A DNA stretch of 64,000 nucleotides from VAZQ01 sp046733355 (GCA_046733355.1 JBKPOZ010000038.1:23911-87910), one strand, 5' to 3'; positions 35,445 through 44,679 are shown, numbered from the stretch's first letter. Made by a program: numbers and translations. Notes: generated by a model not told the origin, from the letters alone.

Positions 35445-36104
35445 ATGCCCCGCGTTTTCGTGTTCGATGCCTATGGGACCTTGTTTGACGTGCACGCCGC
35501 GATCGGGCGTCACAAGGCAGAAGCCGGGCCGGAGTCGGAACGTTTTTCAGAAATCTGGCGTGCGAAACAGCTGGAATATACCTGGACGCTGACGCTGGCG
35601 GGCCGCTATGCCGATTTCTGGACGCTCACCGCGCTGGCGCTCGATTTCGCCTTTGCGCGCGTGCCTCAAGTCGATCGCGCGCTCAAGCCAAAACTTCTCG
35701 AGGCCTATTTCAAGCTTGACGCCTTTGCGGATGCCCATCCTGCTCTGCGCGAGCTCAAATCCATGGGGCATGCCACCGCGATCCTTTCGAACGGGTCGCC
35801 GAAGATGCTCGCAGCGGCGGTGCAAAGCGCCGATATGGGCAGTGTGCTCGACGCGGTTCTCTCGGTCGACGCCATTCGGATGTACAAGCCGCGGCGCGAG
35901 GTCTACGCGCTGGCCACGGCGCAGTTCAAGGTTGCGCCAGGCGAGATCGTCTTCGTTTCCTCGAACCGGTGGGACATCATGGGCGCGGCGGCATGCGCCT
36001 TTCGCACGGCCTGGATCAACCGCTCCGGCGCGCCGCAGGAATATGAGCCGCCGCCGGACAAAGTGCTCGCCGATTTACGCAGCCTTGCCGCCACTGAATT
36101 CTGA
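35445..36104 (+). CDS. Haloacid dehalogenase, type II
   Basis: 219 residues with the L-2-haloacid dehalogenase motifs: nucleophile Asp in 'VFVFDAYGTLFDV', 'ATAILSNGSPKML', the Lys in 'IRMYKPRREVYALA' and 'VFVSSNRWDIMGAAACAFRTAWINR'. Type II enzymes hydrolyse short-chain 2-haloalkanoates in the cytoplasm. 'SSNRWD' corresponds to the substrate-contacting SSNAWD region of characterised enzymes. Substrate is inferred. Confidence 0.93.
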   Translation: MPRVFVFDAYGTLFDVHAAIGRHKAEAGPESERFSEIWRAKQLEYTWTLTLAGRYADFWTLTALALDFAFARVPQVDRALKPKLLEAYFKLDAFADAHPALRELKSMGHATAILSNGSPKMLAAAVQSADMGSVLDAVLSVDAIRMYKPRREVYALATAQFKVAPGEIVFVSSNRWDIMGAAACAFRTAWINRSGAPQEYEPPPDKVLADLRSLAATEF

Positions 36105-36116
36105 GTTCGCGTGGAT

Positions 36117-37511
36117 TCATGGAGGCTCTGGCGTTGGCGCGCGGTCTATGCGGCTCATGTCTGACTCTGCGCCACGGGGACGTGCCCAGTCGACCGCGAT
36201 GATGAATGTCGCAAGCACGGCGAGCGGCACGATGCGGCTCTGATAGCGGGCGTTCGGATTGGAGAAGATTCCGCAAATGGCCGCATTGGCGAGAAGGGCC
36301 AAAAACACCATCGCGGCAAGCAGCGCCAGCTGCGGGTTGCTACGGCGCAGCAGCACGGCGAATACCGGCAGCAGCGCGGAGCTGGCAAGCGCAACCGGCA
36401 CGTGAATTATGTTCAGGATGCGGAATTCAAACGCGTCATGCTGCTGGCGCGATGCGGCAAAGCTCGCCGCCGCGTCCGGCGCGTAGCGCTTGAGCATGCT
36501 TTCCGCGTGCCAGTTGTCCTTGGCATGAAAACCCTCACCGGTCGCGAGCGTGACGAATTGCTCCAGGCTTGCGCCAATGGCCGTCCGCGCGTGCAGCCAG
36601 GGATGGTCAAAAATGCTGCCGATGATGATGCGGCGGGCTTCGGGCTCGAAGACCTCCCATCCGCCAAGCTTTGCCAGGGGACTGTTCGCCCACAGCCATT
36701 CATCCGAATCGCGCGGGAGCTCGGCGCGGAAAGCGCACAGGTGGATATTTGCGTCGGGGCAGTGATCGTCCAGATATCGCGCAACGAGCCCGTCCTGCAG
36801 CAGGCGCGCAAAAAGGAACGTGCTCCCCCCTGGTGTCAACCGCAGTTGCCCGGTGATCGCGGTATTGGAAATGAGCGCCAGCGCGATCCCTGCGGCTGCC
36901 GCCAGCACGGGATGCAGCAGACGGGGGGACGGGAGCGCGAGACGGACGGCAAGCAGTTTCAGGGCGAAGAGTGCCACGAGCAGCGCGGCAGCGAGCGCGA
37001 GAATGGTCAGATGGCTCGCCATTGCGAACGCCACCAGGCCGGGGAGGGCCAGCTCCTCCGTACGTGTCAGTTGTTTATGCGAGAAAGCAAGGAGCAGCAG
37101 AGCCAGCGCGGCGAGCGGCACGAAGACGTCGGGCATGAGCATGCCGGTGTACCAGGGCAGGCTGGTGCACAAGATCAGCAGCCCTACCGCAAATGCGAAC
37201 ATCCCGAGCTCTTCGCCGTGGTAGACGCGCAGGGCGAGCCATATCAGCCAGAGGGCGAGCAGGGCGTGAACGACAATAATCGGCCAAAAATTCCAACGAA
37301 TGCCGGAGGCCAGCAACAGTCCGTAGAGCGCCGAGCGACCCAGGGCGAGCGTGCGCTCGAACGGCCGCGCCAGATATCCTCCGGTGTCCGCAAACACGAA
37401 CGGAAAACCATTCGCGGCGGCCAGAGCCAGCAGCGCAATCAGTGCCGTTGCTACAGATGTCAGATGCGGGATGCCAAATGTATTTGCACTCTGACCTCTG
37501 ATCTCTGACAT
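36117..37511 (-). CDS. Polytopic membrane protein of unknown family
   Basis: 464 residues with about ten hydrophobic segments, such as 'VATALIALLALAAANGFPFVF', 'FAVGLLILCTSLPWYTGML' and 'LATFIIAVDWARPRG', and a large soluble loop (about residues 235-350) containing two Cys in 'DDHCPDANIHLCAF'. An Asp in the first loop ('FADTGGYLA') recalls GT-C glycosyltransferases, but no full motif set is present, so the family is left open. Its start lies 11 bp past the stop of the M48 protease gene on the same strand, and it converges on the haloacid dehalogenase gene. Confidence 0.78.
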   Translation of the reverse strand: MSEIRGQSANTFGIPHLTSVATALIALLALAAANGFPFVFADTGGYLARPFERTLALGRSALYGLLLASGIRWNFWPIIVVHALLALWLIWLALRVYHGEELGMFAFAVGLLILCTSLPWYTGMLMPDVFVPLAALALLLLAFSHKQLTRTEELALPGLVAFAMASHLTILALAAALLVALFALKLLAVRLALPSPRLLHPVLAAAAGIALALISNTAITGQLRLTPGGSTFLFARLLQDGLVARYLDDHCPDANIHLCAFRAELPRDSDEWLWANSPLAKLGGWEVFEPEARRIIIGSIFDHPWLHARTAIGASLEQFVTLATGEGFHAKDNWHAESMLKRYAPDAAASFAASRQQHDAFEFRILNIIHVPVALASSALLPVFAVLLRRSNPQLALLAAMVFLALLANAAICGIFSNPNARYQSRIVPLAVLATFIIAVDWARPRGAESDMSRIDRAPTPEPP

Positions 37512-37522
37512 CCGATCTCTGC

Positions 37523-39025
37523 TTACTCCATCACCAATTTCACGGATTGGCCAGGCGTGAGCCGCTCGTGCGGCTCGAAACCGTTGATAATGCGGAAACG
37601 CTCAAGCGAGTGGTCCCGCGTAGCCATGCGGCTCGCGAGCCCCTCGATCGTATCGCCGGCCCCGACCGTCACCACCCGGATGTGCAGCGGTTTGGCGGCC
37701 TCGCTTTCCGAGAGCGTCATGCGCCGGAAGGAGCCGACCGCTTCCCGAAAGGCGCGATCCGTATCGGGCGTCATGCGCTTGGCGGCGAAAATGAACCGAT
37801 AGACGTCGCTGCCGAAGCGCACGGCATAAAGACGGAAGGTCCATTGCTCGCCATGGGCCAGGGCGGTTGCAGCAGGAAAGCCGTTGATTGTGAGCTCCTC
37901 CACGCTGCGTGCCTCGACGTTCTCGATCCATCCGGACGTGAGGTACGCGGGCAGGGTCTGCTCAGCCGCGACGCGCACGACGTCGACGCGGAGTGCCTGG
38001 CCGCCTCCTTCGCGTACCCCCAGCACTGCCTGGGCGGTGTTGTCCAACGCGAAGCCCTCGGGAGCCAGGAATGTGAAGCCCAGTCGCGGATGGAGAAAGC
38101 GTCGGCCGCGCACGAAACCTTCGCTCGGATCTTCGCCGTAGACCATGCCGTCAATCGAGGCGAGGTAAGCCACCCGGTCCTTTTCCGGCGTTTCTGGCGT
38201 GCTGAACTGGCGCGCATTGGTTTGCGCATTCCGAATGCGTTCGGGTGTTGCCGGATGCGAGGAAAGAAAATCCGGCCCGCCCGCCTCGCCGCGGGACGAT
38301 TGCGCCTGGCCGGCTTTGAGCTCCGCATTGCGTCCCATCGAGGTGAGAAAACGCACGGCGCCGTAAGGATCGTAGCCGGCGCGCGCCGCAATCCCGACCC
38401 CGATTGCATCGGCCTCGAGCTCCTGCGCGCGCGAGAAGCTCGCAAGCTTGATTCTGGATTTTGCCAGAGCAAGCGCGCTCGTCTCCGGGTCGCTTCCGAG
38501 ATCGGTGAATACGCGCGTGACCAGCGCCGCCTGACGTACTTCGTCCTCACGTATGGCGGCGTGCCGCGCAATGACATGAGACATCTCGTGCGACAGGACC
38601 GAGGCAACTTCGGACGTGTCGTTCGCGAGCGCGATCAAGCCGCGCGTCACGTAAAGACGTCCGTTAGGCAGGGCGAACGCATTGATCGAGGCCGAATTCA
38701 GGATGGTGATACGATAGCGCAGGTCAGCACGTTCGGAGGCGGCGACAAGCTTTGACACGGTCTCGATGAGCAGCGCCTCCAGCTTGGGATCGTCGTAGGA
38801 GCCGTTATACGCTGCAAGAATGCGCTGGTGCTCGCGATCGGAACCTCGGGCCGGGGCGGGCTCGGAAAGCTTCGCACCCTGCGGCAGCGAAGCAGGGGGT
38901 GCGGCCGTCATCAGCAAGGTCGAGCTGCATGCCATCAGCGGCAGCGCGAGCGCGGCAAGGGCGATGACCTTGCACGCCAGGCGCGCTCGTGCGCCGGCGA
39001 GCGCAGCGGCATGTGGCGCAATCAT
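37523..39025 (-). CDS. M48 family metalloprotease lipoprotein (BepA-like)
   Basis: About 500 residues from MIAPHAAALAG. The N-terminus has a lipobox ('ALPLMACSS') so the mature protein is probably an outer- or inner-membrane lipoprotein facing the periplasm. The M48 domain shows 'NAFALPNGRLYVTRGLI', the zinc motif HEMSH in 'SVLSHEMSHVIARHAA' and the third ligand region 'RAQELEADAIGVG', followed by 'DFLSSHPATPERI'. The C-terminal part ends in a LysM-like stretch 'VGAGDTIEGLASRM' and 'FRIINGFEPHERLTPGQSVK'. Family members act in outer-membrane protein quality control. The start at 39025 leaves 13 bp after the frameshift-corrected SNase stop. Confidence 0.9.
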   Translation of the reverse strand: MIAPHAAALAGARARLACKVIALAALALPLMACSSTLLMTAAPPASLPQGAKLSEPAPARGSDREHQRILAAYNGSYDDPKLEALLIETVSKLVAASERADLRYRITILNSASINAFALPNGRLYVTRGLIALANDTSEVASVLSHEMSHVIARHAAIREDEVRQAALVTRVFTDLGSDPETSALALAKSRIKLASFSRAQELEADAIGVGIAARAGYDPYGAVRFLTSMGRNAELKAGQAQSSRGEAGGPDFLSSHPATPERIRNAQTNARQFSTPETPEKDRVAYLASIDGMVYGEDPSEGFVRGRRFLHPRLGFTFLAPEGFALDNTAQAVLGVREGGGQALRVDVVRVAAEQTLPAYLTSGWIENVEARSVEELTINGFPAATALAHGEQWTFRLYAVRFGSDVYRFIFAAKRMTPDTDRAFREAVGSFRRMTLSESEAAKPLHIRVVTVGAGDTIEGLASRMATRDHSLERFRIINGFEPHERLTPGQSVKLVME

Positions 39026-39038
39026 GGTCACAGGGGTT

Positions 39039-39945
39039 TCAGCGCTCCGCAATCTCGATCTGCTCCGGCCGGCTCACTTCAATACGTGGTCCGTTACGCT
39101 CTTCCACCCATCCACGGACGCGCACACGAAGTCTCAAGGTTGCGAGGGTTCAGCCCGGCGGCAACCAGGTTGCGCTCACTGCGTTTGGCAATCGTGACCG
39201 TGAGCGCCTCTGACCAGCGCCGGCCAAAATTGACGTAGATCGTGCCTGCGCTTTCCCGGACGGAGATTACCGTCCCCTCGACGACGGTGAAATGGCCCCG
39301 CCGATCAAGAAGATCACGGAAGCTTTCAGCCCTTACCAGGGCATAATATGGATCGGCCCACAGGCCAAGCTTGGCCCGGCGCGCCGTTTCTTCCTTGGCA
39401 AAAAATCGAGCGGCACAGGCGGCATGCGAGCCCTCGATAGACACGCGCGCGAAGCCCCGCGCCACCATTTCCTCGGCGACCGATGAGGGTACCCCATTCT
39501 GCACGATATAGGCGTCGGCGATGACGCGGCCATATCGGTCGGATGCGGCTCGCATCTGCCGCAGCTCGACGGATTGACCGGCCACGAGGGTTTGCAAGGC
39601 GGCGCGTGCGGCCGCTGCCGTGCCTGCTTGCGCGTCCGCTTGCCGGGATACCCCGAGAAGCGGCACTTCCAGGTTCGGCAGCCGGACCTCGCGCCCGTCC
39701 TCAAGTACGAAGCTGCGGCCGTCGAGCACCTCGGTCACGGTTGCGATGCCGACCACCTGCAGCGCGCATCCGGCGCTGGAGCCCTGCTGAGCCTGCGCAT
39801 TTGGGCTCCCCACTGGCGCCAGCATCAGGGCAAGGAAGCTCAGGATGCGGCCTACCCCCGGAACACCGCCGCGCTCGACTGCCGCCATGCGACAAGGGAA
39901 AACACGGAATGGGGCGGCACTGCGGCGTTCGGGCCCCTCGGCCAT
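39039..39945 (-). CDS. Thermonuclease (SNase-like) protein, C-terminus frameshifted
   Basis: A signal-peptide-like segment ('ILSFLALMLAPVGSPNAQAQ') precedes an SNase domain: 'TVTEVLDGRSFVLEDGREVRL', 'DRYGRVIADAYI' and 'EETARRAKLGLWADPYYA'. The uninterrupted frame stops at 39094 with an abnormal tail ('ETSCARPWMGGRA'). One frame over, from about 39140 to the stop at 39039, the sequence reads 'RVRVRGWVEERNG' and 'IEVSRPEQIEIAER', the expected family C-terminus (OB-fold like). A single indel at about 39138-39145 therefore breaks the last 33 codons. Probable extracytoplasmic nuclease fold; activity unknown, and canonical active-site Arg/Glu were not verified. Start codon uncertain (39945 or 39888). 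Confidence 0.78.
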
Positions 39946-40012
39946 TTCGTCCGTTTTGACCGAGGCGCGCACTGCGGTGTAAACAAACTGCGATTGCCCG
40001 TGGAGCATTCTT

Positions 40013-40219
40013 GTGCAGCTCATTGGCTTTTATGTCCTGTTCATGGTCATGGGCGACCTTCTCGCCTATGGGATTGGCTATTTCGTCGAAGTCGAATTCG
40101 GCAGCGGCGCCAGCTTTGTGGTCTTCCTCGCGCTCTATTTTCTGTTTCTATGGGTCGCTTGGCTGCTTGCCGTCCGCGTGACGGAGCCGAAGGCTGCGCT
40201 GCCGGCAACGTCGGGCTGA
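40013..40219 (+). CDS. Small membrane protein, two helices
   Basis: 68 residues from a GTG start. Two hydrophobic segments, 'IGFYVLFMVMGDLLAYGIGYF' and 'FVVFLALYFLFLWVAWLLAV', separated by 'VEVEFGSGAS', with a short C-terminal tail. Short two-helix proteins of this kind are common in the group. It diverges from the SNase-like gene and converges on the Cys-rich protein gene with 1 bp between the stops. Function unknown. Confidence 0.65.
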   Translation: MQLIGFYVLFMVMGDLLAYGIGYFVEVEFGSGASFVVFLALYFLFLWVAWLLAVRVTEPKAALPATSG

Positions 40220-40220
40220 G

Positions 40221-40541
40221 CTACGGGCGGCAGCGGAGATAGCCGCGATAGTCGCAGTAGCCGTCGCCCGGGTGACAGCAGCCGAATGAGGCGCGCGAGC
40301 AGTAGTAGAACTGATATTCCGGCCCGCAGTGATGCGAGCAATAGAATTTCCCGTAAGCAAAGCCGCAGTGATTGCGGTATTGCGGCGGCAGGTCCTCGGG
40401 CGAGCGCTCAGCGAAAAAGGTCAGTGCGCGATCGATGATCGTGTAATTCGGCTCGCCGCCTGCAAGCGCATGCGGGCTCGCGATGGTTGAGGCGAGCACG
40501 GCCGCCAGCATTGCTGTTCGCCACATCGATCGCTCATCCAT
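40221..40541 (-). CDS. Small Cys-rich secreted protein
   Basis: 106 residues with a signal peptide ('TAMLAAVLASTIASPHALAGG'). The mature protein of about 80 residues has eight Cys, mostly in 'RNHCGFAYGKFYCSHHCGPE' and 'CSRASFGCCHPGDGYCDY', interleaved with Tyr and Gly. The spacing suggests four disulfides or a metal site. No known family is recognised. Convergent with the small membrane protein gene. The ATG at 40526 (MWRTAML) is an alternative start. Confidence 0.7.
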   Translation of the reverse strand: MDERSMWRTAMLAAVLASTIASPHALAGGEPNYTIIDRALTFFAERSPEDLPPQYRNHCGFAYGKFYCSHHCGPEYQFYYCSRASFGCCHPGDGYCDYRGYLRCRP

Positions 40542-40572
40542 TCGTGCACATGCGCCTGCTGCCGTTCGGTCG

Positions 40573-41316
40573 TCAAAAGAGATAATTCACGCCCAGGCGG
40601 AATATGTTTTCGAAAATGCGGGTGTTGACCACGACGGCGGGTGCACCGGCAAAGGGGCTGCTCGAAATGTTGCGGGTTTGCAGAAAGAGATATTCAGCCT
40701 TCACGCTCCAATGCTCGACCACCGCGAACTCCATGCCGGCCCCGAAGACGCCCGCCAGCTCGGTACCCGAAAAGCTGCCGCTGCCCAGGCCCGTGAGATT
40801 GACGTTCGAAGAGAAGGTCAAATACCCGAGGCCGGCGGTGACATAGGCAAGAGCATGGTTCGAAGCGATGCCGGCGCGCGCGCGCAAGGTGCCGAAGGAT
40901 GTCACCTTGTCGCTGTTGGAAACGGCAGTGATGGTTGGCGTGATGTTGGTCGGCGCTATGGTGCGAGTGATTGCGTTGGAAGCCGATTGACCGGAGCCCT
41001 GCACGTCGGCTTCGACGCCAAACACGGTATTCACGAATTGCCAATTGGCGCCCGCCTGAACGCCGCCAATGGCGCCCCTCAGGCTCTCGGGTATGCTGAA
41101 CAGGCGGCCGTTCGGAGATATGTCGAGACTATCGTGCGCAAGTCCGTAGCCGAGATTGGCGCCGACGTAGAAGCCCGTCCAGTTGAACAGCCGCAGTACC
41201 GGCACCGGCACGACCGGGACATATACATTCCTGTCTACCGGCAAATCCGCCGCACGCGCTGAACCGGCGATCATTGCCGCCGCCGCAGTTGCTGCAAAAA
41301 TCGTACGCCACTTCAT
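40573..41316 (-). CDS. Outer-membrane beta-barrel protein (OmpA/Omp25-like) 1
   Basis: 247 residues from MKWRTIFAATAAAAMIAGS, with signal peptide cleaved near 'ARAADLPVD'. It has the rhizobial porin-like pattern: 'FNWTGFYVGANLGYG', 'FGVEADVQGSG', 'TLRARAGIAS', 'WSVKAEYLFLQTRN', ending in 'RLGVNYLF' with the terminal Phe needed for barrel insertion. Probably an eight-stranded outer-membrane barrel. It is 45 bp downstream of a paralogue on the same strand and shares most motifs with it. Confidence 0.9.
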   Translation of the reverse strand: MKWRTIFAATAAAAMIAGSARAADLPVDRNVYVPVVPVPVLRLFNWTGFYVGANLGYGLAHDSLDISPNGRLFSIPESLRGAIGGVQAGANWQFVNTVFGVEADVQGSGQSASNAITRTIAPTNITPTITAVSNSDKVTSFGTLRARAGIASNHALAYVTAGLGYLTFSSNVNLTGLGSGSFSGTELAGVFGAGMEFAVVEHWSVKAEYLFLQTRNISSSPFAGAPAVVVNTRIFENIFRLGVNYLF

Positions 41317-41360
41317 TGTAACCCCCGTGTTAACCCTGCCTCTGCATTCGTGTGCGCCCA

Positions 41361-42158
41361 TCAGCAAACATGAGGTCTGCACCCGACCGATCCGGTCGCA
41401 AACAGATAGTTTGCGCCCACGCGAAAGATGTTGTCATGAATTCGCGTGTTGACGTGGAAGTTCGGAGCCGCGGCCGGAAAAGGCGTGTTCGTGATCGTCG
41501 CGGATTCGACGTAGAGATACTCGGCCTTGATGGTCCAGTTATCGATAACTGCGACCTCAATGCCGCCCCCAATGGCGCCGCCATACCAGGTATTCGAGAG
41601 ATTGGCGGTGCCGATGCCGCTCACGGTGAAATCGGATTTCCACGTGCCGTACGCGGCGCCGCCGGTCACGTAGGGAAGCCACCGCCCCGCCGCGATCCCG
41701 ACGCGGCCGCGCAGGGTGGCAATAGACGTGATCCTGTCGGTGTGGCTGGCCGTCATGCTGGTTGCCACCAGGGCGCCGGCCGGATTGGTGGTTACGGCGA
41801 CGAAAGCAGCGGAGTCGGATACGGATTGGCCGGAGCCTTGGATGTCGGCTTCGAAGCCGAACACCCCGTTTCCGGTCTGCCAGTTGCCGCCAACCTGAAT
41901 GCCTCCGATCGCCCCGCTCAGGCGCTGGGACAGGCTCACATCGACCACCCCAAGGGACGCATCAAACAGATCGATGCTGCCCTTGGCCCGGCTATAGCCG
42001 AGGTTGGCGCCGACATAGAGGCCGGTCCAGTTCATCATGCCGATCGCCGGCGGCGCTTCGACGTACACGTTACGCTCGATCGGCAAATCTGCCGCGCCCG
42101 CTGAGCCGGCTATTACGAGCGCGGCCGCGGAAATCGCGAAAGTGCTGCTTCTGTTCAT
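41361..42158 (-). CDS. Outer-membrane beta-barrel protein 2
   Basis: 265 residues, signal peptide ending near 'GSAGAADLPIE'. Motifs parallel those of the next gene: 'MNWTGLYVGANLGYS', 'FGFEADIQGSGQS', 'TLRGRVGIAAG', 'WTIKAEYLYVESA', 'FRVGANYLF'. Unlike its neighbour it continues 12 residues past the terminal Phe ('ATGSVGCRPHVC'), including two Cys, which would be unusual for barrel assembly. It lies between the other two barrel genes on the same strand (25 bp from the one upstream). Likely arose by tandem duplication. Confidence 0.88.
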   Translation of the reverse strand: MNRSSTFAISAAALVIAGSAGAADLPIERNVYVEAPPAIGMMNWTGLYVGANLGYSRAKGSIDLFDASLGVVDVSLSQRLSGAIGGIQVGGNWQTGNGVFGFEADIQGSGQSVSDSAAFVAVTTNPAGALVATSMTASHTDRITSIATLRGRVGIAAGRWLPYVTGGAAYGTWKSDFTVSGIGTANLSNTWYGGAIGGGIEVAVIDNWTIKAEYLYVESATITNTPFPAAAPNFHVNTRIHDNIFRVGANYLFATGSVGCRPHVC

Positions 42159-42183
42159 TCCGTAGCCCCCGCTGATGCGCGCC

Positions 42184-42984
42184 CTAATGATTAAACATGC
42201 GGAAATTCAGTCCCGCGCGAATGATGTTCTCATTCGTGCGCATGGAGACAATGGTTGCGCCGCACGACGTGTCACAGCTGAACCCATCCAGATCGACGTG
42301 CAGATATTCGAGCTTGGCGGTCCAACGATCCGTGATAACGAACTCGACGCCTGCACCGACGGTCCAGCTGAGATTATTCTTGCTCTGGGTACCTAACGGC
42401 GTGCCTGCGATTTGCGCTTCAAGCCGTGCGACTGACACGCCCGCGGTGAAATAGGGCATCACCGCTGTGAAGTACGGTCTCGGCCAGTCAAGGGAGACGC
42501 CGAAGCGCAGCCGCGCCGTAACCAGCCACGGATTCGTGATCTCGCAATTCGGTGTGCACGAGAAAGGTGCGAAGCCCGTCACAAGACCCGTGTTCGGATT
42601 GACGATGGGTCCGACGATTGTCGGAATCTTGCCAGCAAAGCTCGTGCGCGCGATATCGACTTCCTGGCCCAGGACGAATGCCGAGTTGCCTGCCTGCAGG
42701 TTGTAGCCGAGCGTGCCGCCGAAAAACCCGCCTGAGAGACTGGAGCTGCCGGTTGTGCCGTCGGGGGTCGAGACCCAGTTGATGTGCCCACCGCCGCCTC
42801 CCGCATTGATGCCGATATATGGACCCGTCCAGTTATAGGGGCGTGGCGCGGACATGGCCGGTGGCGCGGTGAAGAAGTCGGGCGCGACGGCGGTGCCATC
42901 ATATTCTCCCACCGCCGTTCCCCCCGCGTGGCTCAGAGACGTGAACGCCGTCAGCATGACAGCGGCGAGCAGCAATCGTTTCAT
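42184..42984 (-). CDS. Outer-membrane beta-barrel protein 3
   Basis: 266 residues from MKRLLLAAVMLTAFTSLSHAGG. After a Thr/Ala linker the barrel starts at 'YNWTGPYIGINAGGGGGHINW' and shows 'GGTLGYNLQAGNSAFVLGQEVD', 'ARLRFGVSL', 'WTAKLEYLHVDLDG' and 'IRAGLNFRMFNH'. A Cys pair in 'CTPNCEI' and another in 'CDTSCG' could form loop disulfides. Its ATG overlaps the stop of the NodT-type gene by 4 bases (ATGA), so it is translationally coupled to the efflux outer-membrane factor. Confidence 0.9.
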   Translation of the reverse strand: MKRLLLAAVMLTAFTSLSHAGGTAVGEYDGTAVAPDFFTAPPAMSAPRPYNWTGPYIGINAGGGGGHINWVSTPDGTTGSSSLSGGFFGGTLGYNLQAGNSAFVLGQEVDIARTSFAGKIPTIVGPIVNPNTGLVTGFAPFSCTPNCEITNPWLVTARLRFGVSLDWPRPYFTAVMPYFTAGVSVARLEAQIAGTPLGTQSKNNLSWTVGAGVEFVITDRWTAKLEYLHVDLDGFSCDTSCGATIVSMRTNENIIRAGLNFRMFNH

Positions 42985-44549
42985 GGCACGCTCCTGATAA
43001 TCTCGATCCAACGCTTCACCGTCCCCAGTACCGGCTCGGCAATGTCATTCCGGTCATCGAGGGTGAACGTCCTCTCCGCACCCACGTCGAGGATTTTTTC
43101 GGGCGGCGGCACCACGCGATTCCACCAGCCTCCGCCCAACGCCTGAAACAGCGCAGCCGTGTCGGCGAGGCGGTTCGCCCTGGCCTGAACCACTGCGATC
43201 ACCGCCTGCAGATAGGTGATCTGCGCGTTGAGCTGGAAAATGATGTTGACATTGCCGGCCTCGAGCTGTTGGCGCGCGAGGTCCTGGCTGATTTTTGCTG
43301 CGCGCTCGAACTCCATTGCCGCCCGCAGCGCGTCGGCATCGTGCTCGAGGGCGCGCAAGGCGTCCGCGACGTTTTGCACGGCCCCGATTACCGCTGTCCG
43401 ATAAAGCCACGCCGACTGATCGTAGTTCGCTTCCGCCTGGCGGCGCTGATGCAGTAATGAAAGCCCATCGAAGAGTGTCTGCGTGACGTTTCCCGAGAGC
43501 ATCCATGCGGCGTTGATGGGCGAGATGAGGCCGGCGAGCATGGTCGACTGGTAGCCGCCATTCGCGGTGATGCCGAAGTTCGGCAACATGTTCGCAGTCG
43601 CCACGCCGATCAGCGCGCTTGCAGAATGGAGCTGCTCCTGCGCCGCGCGCACGTCGGGGCGCTGCTCGACGAGCTGCGAAGGGATGCTCACCGGCAGATC
43701 CTCCGGCAGCGCCAAGGAGGCCAGCGTGAAAATCTCCTCCGGCTGGTCGCTCGGGTACCGCCCGAGCAGCGCGGCCAGCAGATCGCGCGTGAACGCCAGT
43801 TGCTTGCGCAAGGGCGGCAGCGTAGCCCGCGCCTGGGCAAGGGCCGCTTCCTGCGCGGCGACATCGGCGCGGTTGGCATAGCCGGCGTTGAACTGGCGGC
43901 GCAGGATATCGAGCATGCGCGTGTTGGCCGCGATGACCTGAGTAGTGGCCGCAATCTGCCCGCGCAGGGAAGCCTCGGTGATGGCGGCGACCACCACGTT
44001 CGAGGTCAGCGTCAGGTATGCCGCCTCGACCTGAAACCGCTGCAGGTCGGATTGCGCCTGCAGCGACTCGACGGTGCGGCGGTTCAGTCCCCACACGTCC
44101 GGCAGATAGGTGACGGTGACCTGCGCGGTATAAAGATCGAAGACACTTGCGCCTGACGCAGGAACGGGCGTCAGCGTGGGCGGGGTCTGCTGTCGTGTGG
44201 CGTTGAAATTGCCCTGCGCCAAAGGGAAGTACTTCCCTTGCTGCGCATATACTGCCTCTTTCGCCGCGCGCAGGGCGGACATCGTCGCCTGCAGGTTGGG
44301 GTTGTTGCGTATGGCCTCGCGCACCAGACGATCGAGGCCGGGCGAGTGAAAGAGCGCCCACCACTGCTCGGGAATATCGCGCCCATAGGCGAAGTGCTGA
44401 GGACCATTGCCGGGAACGCCCGTTGCGCGGGTACCGTACAATGGCTCGGGCGTGTAGCTCTCGACCTTGGGTGCGGCCGGATGCAGGAAATCCGGACCCA
44501 CTGCGATGCAACTCGATAAAAGAGTCGCAATCGCCAGCGGGACGGCCAT
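42981..44549 (-). CDS. NodT/OprM-type efflux outer-membrane factor
   Basis: About 522 residues from MAVPLAIATLLSSC, where 'TLLSSC' is a lipobox. Two outer-membrane efflux (OEP) repeats follow: 'AIRNNPNLQATMSALRAAKEAVYAQ', 'NAGYANRADVAAQEAALAQAR', and in the second half 'NMLPNFGITANGGYQSTM', 'ANYDQSAWLYRTAVIGAVQNVADAL' and 'VNIIFQLNAQITYLQAVIAVV'. It should form the trimeric TolC-like duct. The gene diverges from the RND adaptor gene (about 130 bp between starts), and so probably serves that pump. A longer frame starts at 44582. Confidence 0.92.
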   Translation of the reverse strand: MAVPLAIATLLSSCIAVGPDFLHPAAPKVESYTPEPLYGTRATGVPGNGPQHFAYGRDIPEQWWALFHSPGLDRLVREAIRNNPNLQATMSALRAAKEAVYAQQGKYFPLAQGNFNATRQQTPPTLTPVPASGASVFDLYTAQVTVTYLPDVWGLNRRTVESLQAQSDLQRFQVEAAYLTLTSNVVVAAITEASLRGQIAATTQVIAANTRMLDILRRQFNAGYANRADVAAQEAALAQARATLPPLRKQLAFTRDLLAALLGRYPSDQPEEIFTLASLALPEDLPVSIPSQLVEQRPDVRAAQEQLHSASALIGVATANMLPNFGITANGGYQSTMLAGLISPINAAWMLSGNVTQTLFDGLSLLHQRRQAEANYDQSAWLYRTAVIGAVQNVADALRALEHDADALRAAMEFERAAKISQDLARQQLEAGNVNIIFQLNAQITYLQAVIAVVQARANRLADTAALFQALGGGWWNRVVPPPEKILDVGAERTFTLDDRNDIAEPVLGTVKRWIEIIRSVP

Positions 44550-44679
44550 ACGACAAACGCGTATCCGACAGTTACCGACCATACGCCCACGCCCGGGTAC
44601 TGCGCCGAACCTACGATCATTTGCGAGTGTTGACTGTTACCCCCTCGCCACAGGGGAGGCTTATCGACAGCTGCGATTT

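Noticed and set aside
37547..38755. 402-residue plus-strand frame
   Set aside because: Antisense to the M48 lipoprotein protease, which has HExxH and a lipobox.
43054..44556. 500-residue minus-strand frame overlapping the NodT-like gene
   Set aside because: Another phase of the same DNA; lacks lipobox and OEP repeats, which are all in the chosen frame.
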